35,644 nt of DNA from Candidatus Poribacteria bacterium (GTDB lineage Bacteria > Poribacteria > WGA-4E > WGA-3G): NCBI GenBank assembly GCA_012270865.1, contig JAAXHL010000176.1, positions 137,419 through 173,062 of the forward strand, read 5' to 3'. Position 1 is the first letter of the stretch, and every line of letters starts with the position of its first letter. The translations under genes and the position numbers were made by a program. This document shows positions 15,252 to 20,380 of this stretch, one piece after another. The notes below the pieces were generated by a model that saw only the letters and a program-made list of their open reading frames with translations, was not told the DNA's origin and ran no database searches.

Positions 15252-17057
15252 TTATTGGGTTTCGAGAACTGTAGCATCAAAAAGATCGAGTACCGTTTTG
15301 AGCTGCGAATCGTTCTGGGCTTCAATTTTCCGCATGAGCGGTGTCTTTCGTTCCTTTTCCTCTGGTACGTCTTGTGAAGATGTTGATTCTGTATCAGTAT
15401 CTAACGCAACCAACTCAATATTGACAGGAATACCGATTTCCTGTCTGATAACATCGGCGATCATTTTCTCGTCTGCCTCTACGATCATTGGTAGGAACGA
15501 GCGTGAGCATGCGATTATAACCGTGTCTGTACCGTTAACAGTCGGCACAGATTTGTCTAACAAGCCGTTTCTGATTTTGCCCATCGGGAATTTTGCCTTG
15601 ATATCTTCCCAGAGGCTCGGTAGATCGGTGAGTTTCCGGGTAGGGGGCTGGAGGCCCGAATCGGAGGCACTGGGTGTTTCTCCCAGGGTGTCGGAGGACG
15701 TGGCGCGAGCCTCGTCTATTATTGTACTTGCGTCGTTATCTTCTAAATCAGGTTGCGGTGCTATCGGAGGTGCTTGACGTTTCGGAATGGCTGTCTGTCC
15801 CGATGTGTTCTGTACATCGGGTTGCTGAAAATCTGATAGTAGGGGCGAGGTGACCTCGCCCCTACGTGCCGAAATCCCTGCGGCATCAAACTTCTGCTCA
15901 AGTTCGGAAAGTTTATCGATGATCTCTTGGAGCGGAATCCCTTCTTCAAGCGAGTTCATCTGAATAAGCGCAGCCTCTAATTGGAGTTGCGGGTAACCAT
16001 AAGTTTTGATGTCGCGGTCGGTCTGCATCAAAATCTTGATGATCCGTGAGAGCCGGTTTACCGACATCCGCTCTGCGTTCTCCTTGAGTTCCGGCAAATC
16101 CGATTTCGGACTCTGAATCAGGTCGCTTAAACCGTTGTCGATTGCCAAAAGTCGCAGGTCTCTAAAGTAGTCGACCAATTGATCGAGACATTGTGACAGA
16201 TCGGTTCCCTGTTTCGCGAGGTTATTGAGCGTTTTTAGGGTTTTTGAGAGGTCTCTACCGATAATTGCTGTTGTCAGTTCTCGGAGGAGCGAACTTGAAC
16301 CGAGTCCGATGATCTGTTCGACTGCATCGACGGTCAATTCTTTACCGGCAGAGGAGACGAGGCGTTCCAGCAGGTTTTCAGCGTCGCGTAAACAGCCTTC
16401 AGACTGACGGGTGATGAGCGTGAGGACTTCCTGATCGGCTGAAACTTCTTCCGTTTCAGCGATTAACTGTAACCGTTCGATGATCTTTTCATGTTCCAAG
16501 TGTCGGAAATCGAAGTCTTGGCAGCGGGAGCTAATCGTCTTCGGGATTTGGGCGTGCTCGGTCGTCGCCATGATGAAGATGACGTGTGGCGGCGGTTCTT
16601 CAAGCGTTTTAAGGAGCGCATTGAACCCTTCCGGTGTGAGCATGTGCACTTCATCAATGATATAGATTTTGTAGGTACAGGTAGCAGGGGAGAGTTTTAC
16701 GTTTTCTCGAAGGTCTCGGATCGTATCAATACCGCGATTGGAAGCGGCATCCATCTCGAATACGTCAAGGGCTCTGCCTTGTGAGATTTCTTCACAGAAA
16801 ACGCATTCGTTACAAGGTTCTGCAGTCTTGCTGGTGTCGAATTCGGTCTCTTGGATACGGTTTGGACAGTTGACGGCTTTGGCGAGGATCCGAGCAACCG
16901 TCGTTTTGCCGGTACCCCGCGGACCCCAGAAAAGATAGGCATGCCCGACGCGTTCAGACAGAATCTGATTTTTTAAGGTTGTGGTAACGTGCTCCTGTCC
17001 GACAACGTCACTGAAGTTTTGCGGACGCCATCTTTGGGCGAGAACCTCGTAAGACAT
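15252..17057 (-). CDS. dnaX: DNA polymerase III subunit gamma/tau
   Basis: This clamp-loader ATPase has 601 residues. Walker A GPRGTGKT is at 45-52. The zinc module has Cys64, Cys82, Cys85 and Cys88, Walker B YIIDEVHML is near 132-140, and the sensor-1 region is IFIMATTEHAQIPKTISSRCQDFDFRHL. Domain III runs to about 390. A low-complexity linker and a C-terminal tau-like part follow. Residues 398-407 of the linker (RRGEVTSPLL) are encoded by a perfect 27-bp palindrome. The ATG at 17057 has GAGAGG eight nt upstream. I saw no slippery A-run with a stem-loop that would produce a separate gamma product. It is followed by ybaB and recR and preceded by the SRP RNA. Confidence 0.97.
   Translation of the reverse strand: MSYEVLAQRWRPQNFSDVVGQEHVTTTLKNQILSERVGHAYLFWGPRGTGKTTVARILAKAVNCPNRIQETEFDTSKTAEPCNECVFCEEISQGRALDVFEMDAASNRGIDTIRDLRENVKLSPATCTYKIYIIDEVHMLTPEGFNALLKTLEEPPPHVIFIMATTEHAQIPKTISSRCQDFDFRHLEHEKIIERLQLIAETEEVSADQEVLTLITRQSEGCLRDAENLLERLVSSAGKELTVDAVEQIIGLGSSSLLRELTTAIIGRDLSKTLKTLNNLAKQGTDLSQCLDQLVDYFRDLRLLAIDNGLSDLIQSPKSDLPELKENAERMSVNRLSRIIKILMQTDRDIKTYGYPQLQLEAALIQMNSLEEGIPLQEIIDKLSELEQKFDAAGISARRGEVTSPLLSDFQQPDVQNTSGQTAIPKRQAPPIAPQPDLEDNDASTIIDEARATSSDTLGETPSASDSGLQPPTRKLTDLPSLWEDIKAKFPMGKIRNGLLDKSVPTVNGTDTVIIACSRSFLPMIVEADEKMIADVIRQEIGIPVNIELVALDTDTESTSSQDVPEEKERKTPLMRKIEAQNDSQLKTVLDLFDATVLETQ
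15839..15865. repeat. Perfect 27-bp palindrome inside dnaX
   Basis: GTAGGGGCGAGGT and its exact reverse complement flank a central G (13+1+13). A close relative (four differences) lies in frame in the ROK kinase gene at 2019-2045. Both give RGE(V/I)TSPL on the coding strand. Confidence 0.95.
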
Positions 17058-17123
17058 TGTGCAATCCTCTCTTGCGGGGTTTAGGCTGGGGAACCGGACG
17101 TGGACAGCCGTATTGATATGCGT

Positions 17124-17130
17124 AAAAAAT
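17124..17130 (-). terminator. T-run after the SRP RNA
   Basis: On the minus strand the closing helix of the SRP RNA (GCATAGTC) is followed at once by ATTTTTT. The terminal helix may serve as the terminator stem, although read-through into dnaX is possible. Confidence 0.5.
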
Positions 17131-17398
17131 GACTATGCACCCAGAGTTGACAAATTCCTCCAAGCGTTGCCCGCGTCGTTAGCTCAGGCCAGGCACCCTT
17201 GCGTCACACGCGCGACTCATCTACCGCTGCTTCCTTCCGGACCTGACGGGGTTCAACAAGCGCTCGTTGCTCAAGACCCAACCCTCAACACTACGTGCGT
17301 GGGACAGACCCCACAGAAACATGCCGCATACCGGGGATTCAGTCCTGCTTAGCGGATTGCAGATACAGGGCACCGCTACCTCCCCACCTAGCATAGTC
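17131..17398 (-). ncRNA. ffs: Signal recognition particle RNA, bacterial large type
   Basis: The conserved helix-8 tip GTCAGGTCCGGAAGGAAGC-AGCGG lies at about 17228-17251 on the minus strand. The 5' part contains the Alu-domain consensus GGGGAGGTAGCGGTGCCCTG with AATCCGCTAAGCAGGA, which marks the large (about 270-nt) form with an Alu domain rather than 4.5S RNA. The ends are fixed by a perfect closing helix: 5' GACTATGC at 17398 and 3' GCATAGTC ending at 17131, giving 268 nt. It scaffolds Ffh for co-translational membrane targeting. It lies 26 nt after tRNA-Ser(GGA) and just upstream of dnaX, as in Bacillus (tadA-scr-dnaX-yaaK-recR). Confidence 0.95.
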
Positions 17399-17424
17399 AA
17401 GGCTGAAAATATCAAAAAAACTGA

Positions 17425-17513
17425 CGGAGAGAGTGGGATTCGAACCCACGGTACTGCGAAACAGCACACATGATTTCCAGTCATGCCAGTTCAACCAACT
17501 CCTGCATCTCTCC
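17425..17513 (-). tRNA. tRNA-Ser(GGA)
   Basis: This is a class II tRNA of 89 nt with a long variable arm. The acceptor GGAGAGA pairs with TCTCTCC and the discriminator is G. The anticodon loop is CTGGAAA, with anticodon GGA (codons UCC/UCU). The T-loop is GGTTCGAATCC. The CCA end is not encoded. Confidence 0.95.
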
Positions 17514-17594
17514 ATAAAAACGTTTGTAAGTATCTTAACAACGAAAGTTGCAAAGCACCTCAATTTACAGTAATTCCAAATCAAAATTGCGTAA

Positions 17595-17667
17595 TGGAGC
17601 AGACGGGATTTGAACCCGTGACCTCATCCGTGCGAGGGATGCACTCTCCCAACTGAGCTACTGCCCC
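17595..17667 (-). tRNA. tRNA-Ala(CGC)
   Basis: This 73-nt tRNA has acceptor GGGGCAG pairing with CTGCTCC. It includes the G3:U70 wobble pair that is the alanine identity element, and the discriminator is A. The anticodon loop CTCGCAC gives anticodon CGC (codon GCG). CCA is not encoded. Confidence 0.95.
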
Positions 17668-17697
17668 AGAATAGATGTCCCGCAAATACGTAAAAAA

Positions 17698-17782
17698 CGG
17701 AGAGAGTGGGATTCGAACCCACGGTGACTTGCGCCACAACAGTTTTCGAGACTGTCCAGTTCAACCACTCCTGCATCTCTCC
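17698..17782 (-). tRNA. tRNA-Ser(CGA)
   Basis: This is a class II tRNA of 85 nt with the same acceptor stem GGAGAGA/TCTCTCC as the GGA isoacceptor and a G discriminator. The anticodon loop CTCGAAA gives anticodon CGA (codon UCG). CCA is not encoded. Confidence 0.95.
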
Positions 17783-17829
17783 ATGTTAGATAATACACAC
17801 TGTAGGCAGGGTTTGATGAAGTTTCAAAA

Positions 17830-17912
17830 AATAAATCGGTAATTTCTTTTAGAAATCCGGTGCGGTTAGAAACCGCACCTACCGGGCCTGGGGCAAATCG
17901 GAATTACCGAAT
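17830..17912. repeat. Hairpin repeat (GGTGCGGTT-AGA-AACCGCACC + CTACCGGGCCTGG)
   Basis: A perfect 9-bp stem (17859-17867 with 17871-17879) with an AGA loop is followed by CTACCGGGCCTGG. An outer inverted pair AAATCGGTAATTTC / GGAATTACCGAATT encloses it. The same hairpin with compensatory changes, GGTTCGGTT/AACCGAACC, recurs at 31910-31945 with the identical CTACCGGGCCTGG tail. Confidence 0.85.
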
Positions 17913-17959
17913 TAATAAATTAATCTTCAGGTAACCCTGCCTGCAAGAGGCTAAGCTTT

Positions 17960-18439
17960 TTATTTTTTTGATGGGCGGCGGCGTTGCTGAAAAAAAGCTT
18001 TCAGGAGTGCGCTGCTCTCGTCTGCCAACACACCACTAACGAGTTCGACCCGATGGTTCAACCGTTCATCTTGAAGGATATTGTAGAGTGTACCAGCTGC
18101 TCCGGCTTTAGGGTCGCTTGCTGCGTAAACAACCTTCGGGATACGCGCTAACACAATCGCACCGGCGCACATCGCGCAGGGTTCCAAGGTTACATAAAGC
18201 GTGGTATCCGTGAATCGCCAGTTCCCGATTGTTTTGGATGCAGCCTGTATGGCAAGCATCTCTGCGTGTGCGATGGGGCTGCCGGACGTTTCACGTAGGT
18301 TATGTGCCTCAGCGATGCGGACATCTTCGCGAACGAGGATCGCGCTGACCGGCACTTCACCTTCGTCAGACGCTTTCCGTGCTAACGCAAGTGCTTGTGC
18401 CATCCAGAAACGGTCGCGTTCCACATTCTGTTCCATCAT
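17960..18439 (-). CDS. tadA: tRNA-specific adenosine deaminase
   Basis: TadA converts A34 of tRNA-Arg(ACG) to inosine. The 159-residue protein has the deaminase zinc site His58-Ala-Glu60 (catalytic Glu60) and PCAMC with Cys88 and Cys91. The TadA-specific NLRE around residue 47 and a basic C-terminus (QQRRRPSKK) are also present. The first ATG, at 18439, lies only 11 nt after the 3' end of tRNA-Arg(ACG), its own substrate, and no Shine-Dalgarno sequence is visible in that gap. A second ATG follows directly (MM), also without one. It is followed by tRNA-Ser(CGA) after a hairpin-containing gap. Confidence 0.96.
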   Translation of the reverse strand: MMEQNVERDRFWMAQALALARKASDEGEVPVSAILVREDVRIAEAHNLRETSGSPIAHAEMLAIQAASKTIGNWRFTDTTLYVTLEPCAMCAGAIVLARIPKVVYAASDPKAGAAGTLYNILQDERLNHRVELVSGVLADESSALLKAFFQQRRRPSKK

Positions 18440-18450
18440 TACATATTAAA

Positions 18451-18524
18451 AGCGCCTGAGAGGATTCGAACCCCTGGCCTTCTGATCCGTAGTCAGATGC
18501 TCTAATCCACTGAGCTACAGGCGC
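18451..18524 (-). tRNA. tRNA-Arg(ACG)
   Basis: This 74-nt tRNA has acceptor GCGCCTG pairing with CAGGCGC, anticodon stem TCTGA/TCAGA and loop CTACGGA. The anticodon ACG is read as ICG after TadA editing. The base at the discriminator position reads U, where A or G would be expected for arginine. CCA is not encoded. It is the tRNA immediately upstream of tadA. Confidence 0.95.
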
Positions 18525-18633
18525 GTATCGTAAGGGTTATCAGTTAAAAGCGGTTGTGGCATGAAAACCAAATGGCGCAGCTACAACGGTTTACTGAAAA
18601 CGTTAACCATCAATGGATGACTTTTAGAAAGAA

Positions 18634-18718
18634 CGGAGAGGGTGGGATTCGAACCCACGATGGCTTTCGCCATAACTGCTTAGCAGGCAGTCCAGTTCAA
18701 CCACTCCTGCACCTCTCC
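18634..18718 (-). tRNA. tRNA-Ser(GCT)
   Basis: This is a class II tRNA of 85 nt with acceptor GGAGAGG/CCTCTCC and discriminator G. The anticodon loop CTGCTAA gives anticodon GCU (codons AGC/AGU). CCA is not encoded. Its variable arm is shared with the UGA isoacceptor next to it. Confidence 0.95.
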
Positions 18719-18729
18719 ATATAATGTGG

Positions 18730-18814
18730 CGGTGGGAGTAGGATTCGAACCCACGATGGCTTTCGCCATAACGGTTTTCAAGACCGCCGCTTTCGTCCAC
18801 TCAGCCATCCCACC
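18730..18814 (-). tRNA. tRNA-Ser(TGA)
   Basis: This is a class II tRNA of 85 nt with acceptor GGTGGGA/TCCCACC and discriminator G. The anticodon loop CTTGAAA gives anticodon UGA (codons UCA/UCG). The long variable arm TATGGCGAAAGCCAT matches that of the neighbouring GCU isoacceptor. It is the first gene after the consensus promoter at 18847-18875. Confidence 0.95.
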
Positions 18815-18846
18815 ATGTTATAGTTTCGTGTCAATTATTCATATAT

Positions 18847-18875
18847 ATTATACACTAACAAAAATGCCTTGTCAA
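18847..18875 (-). promoter_or_regulatory. Consensus sigma-70 promoter of the tRNA/SRP cluster
   Basis: TTGACA and TATAAT, both perfect, are separated by exactly 17 bp on the minus strand. The predicted start, near 18840, is about 26 nt before tRNA-Ser(TGA). It starts only a few bases after the stop codon of the upstream KAEG-repeat protein gene. Confidence 0.9.
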
Positions 18876-18883
18876 GTTAATAT

Positions 18884-19384
18884 TCAGTTTTCGGAACCGT
18901 TTTGTGATGTTCCGGGAGGCGGTTCTGTGAATTTCTCGCCGCGGTCTTCTGCTTCCCTTCTCCGGCGATCCCATTCTAAGATTTCCCGGTAAACCTCTGC
19001 CTTCCCCTGAGCGAGCCCTTCAGCTTTACCTTCAGCTTTACCTTCGGCTTTACCTTCGGCTTTAGCAGCCTCAATCCGCTTTTCTTGTCTATTGAGATAC
19101 CAATCTGACAATAACATGATTACGTCTATACCTCCTATTATCATTCCGACAAAAGCCCCGCCCACCGGGATAAATGCCGAAATATCTTTCATGATATTTT
19201 GAACCGATTCGTGTCCTTTCCAGCCACTTGTAATCTCATAATTTAGGGCAAAGTAGCCATAAATAGTAACAAAAAGAGAAATAAGAAAAAGCGCGAATCC
19301 TGCTTTTCCTGTCTTCCAAAAATCTCTGACGGTCCCTCGCCAGAATTCACTGTGCTTTTTCAAAATCTCCGCCATCCTTAGCAT
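18884..19384 (-). CDS. Small membrane protein with KAEG repeat tail
   Basis: This is a protein of about 166 residues of unknown function. Two hydrophobic segments are visible, about AGFALFLISLFVTIYGYFAL and IPVGGAFVGMIIGGIDVIML. They are followed by a charged cytoplasmic tail with perfect KAEG tetrapeptides (KAEGKAEGKAEGKAEGLAQG, encoded by 12-bp repeats near 19015-19070) and a helical, probably coiled-coil end. The frame is open to a TTG at 19429, but that TTG is itself the -35 of a good promoter (TTGACA-17-TACTCT), so I chose the ATG at 19384; the ATG at 19375 is also possible. Neither has a clear Shine-Dalgarno sequence and the leader would be about 10 nt. It ends just before the tRNA promoter. 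Confidence 0.75.
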   Translation of the reverse strand: MLRMAEILKKHSEFWRGTVRDFWKTGKAGFALFLISLFVTIYGYFALNYEITSGWKGHESVQNIMKDISAFIPVGGAFVGMIIGGIDVIMLLSDWYLNRQEKRIEAAKAEGKAEGKAEGKAEGLAQGKAEVYREILEWDRRRREAEDRGEKFTEPPPGTSQNGSEN

Positions 19385-19400
19385 TTTTAAAGTTAAGAAT

Positions 19401-19429
19401 AGAGTAGCATGCATCGGGTGGATTGTCAA
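19401..19429 (-). promoter_or_regulatory. Promoter of the KAEG-repeat membrane protein
   Basis: TTGACA is followed after 17 bp by TACTCT on the minus strand. The predicted start near 19394 excludes translation from the upstream TTG. Confidence 0.6.
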
Positions 19430-19464
19430 TCCGAAAATAATTGGGTCAGTAGGGGATTGAGTTC

Positions 19465-19575
19465 TCCGTTTTGTAGCGTCGAATTTTAGTTTGCGACCTA
19501 TACACGCACAAACTGAAAGTTTATGCTACGAGTGATACGGGTTCTCCACAGGCTAACTGTTGATGCTACAACTTT
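19465..19575. repeat. Cluster of hairpin-plus-GCTACAA repeats
   Basis: CACAAACTGAAAGTTTATGCTAC (19507-19529, stem AAACT-gaa-AGTTT) and ACAGGCTAACTGTTGATGCTACAA (19548-19571) lie on the plus strand. A third related copy, GTCGCAAACT...CGACGCTACAAAA, lies on the minus strand at about 19469-19497. They resemble the units at 962-987 and the interiors of the two MITEs. The rest of 19430-19642 holds only a promoter. Confidence 0.6.
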
Positions 19576-19599
19576 ACACACCGTCTGGAAAGATTCTAA

Positions 19600-19628
19600 T
19601 AGACAACCGACAACTCATACGCTATAAT
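19600..19628 (+). promoter_or_regulatory. Promoter of the 19682 membrane protein gene
   Basis: TAGACA is followed after 17 bp by a perfect TATAAT. The predicted start is near 19635. Confidence 0.65.
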
Positions 19629-19681
19629 GATACCAATTAAAATTGACCCTTATGGTGGATCCGCTAAACAACACGAATATA

Positions 19682-20260
19682 ATGACAACACATTCGCACG
19701 TCATCTTGAATATGGCGTTCCTCTCAAAACGGGACAAACCGTTCCTCAACACTTACGCTTTCATCGGTGCGGTGCTGCCCGACCTACCGATATTCATCTT
19801 CTTTCTCATCGAAGGTATCATCCATAAAACCCCAGAGAACGAACTCTGGGGTTCCTTGTATTTTACCGAATCGTGGCAGAATTTCTTCGACATCCCCAAC
19901 TCCATCCCACTCATCTTGATTCTGTTAGGGATTGGGTACTACCTTTTGAACTCCGAGCGCGTAACCGTCTTGGCGTGGAGTCTGCTCATCCACTGTGCTT
20001 TCGACTTCCTGACACATCACGACGATGGACACCATCACCTCTTTCCGCTCTCCGATTACGTCTTTGAGAGTCCGATCTCATATTGGGATCGCGATCACCA
20101 CGCTGGTATCGTGGCACCGATAGAGCGCGTCGTTTTCCTTATCGCCTCTGTCTACCTCTATCGAAGGCTGCAGACCCGACTCGCGCGGTGGTGTCTAATC
20201 ATCGTAAACGTCCTATTCGTTGCTTCCTATCTACTTTTCTTCCTGCTGCGTCCGCGCTAA
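19682..20260 (+). CDS. His-rich integral membrane protein, putative metal-dependent hydrolase type
   Basis: This protein has about 192 residues with four or five hydrophobic segments. It begins MTTHSHVILN and carries GAVLPDLPIF early, then HCAFDFLTHHDDGHHH in the middle and DHHAGIVAPIERVV later. The arrangement of an N-terminal HSH, a P-D-x-P and an H-C-x-x-D-x-x-T-H motif recalls the YdjM/DUF457-like membrane-bound hydrolases, so zinc or another metal in the membrane plane is likely. The substrate is unknown. The frame is open from a TTG at 19643, with ATGs at 19652 and 19682. None has a clear Shine-Dalgarno sequence; I prefer 19682 because the HSH motif normally sits at the extreme N-terminus. 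It has its own promoter. Confidence 0.75.
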   Translation: MTTHSHVILNMAFLSKRDKPFLNTYAFIGAVLPDLPIFIFFLIEGIIHKTPENELWGSLYFTESWQNFFDIPNSIPLILILLGIGYYLLNSERVTVLAWSLLIHCAFDFLTHHDDGHHHLFPLSDYVFESPISYWDRDHHAGIVAPIERVVFLIASVYLYRRLQTRLARWCLIIVNVLFVASYLLFFLLRPR

Positions 20261-20380
20261 TTTTCGGCACTCGGCGAAACTGTGACGTTTGGTCGGAAAA
20301 CTAAATAGCCCTGAATCGAACACAGATATACTTGACTTGGCAATCAAATTGGCATACACTTATTCATCGCCCAATAGTAC

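Noticed and set aside
15252..17057. Programmed frameshift in dnaX producing a short gamma subunit
   Set aside because: I saw no A-rich slippery heptamer with a following stem-loop at the expected place after domain III; the palindrome at 15839 lacks a slippery site before it.
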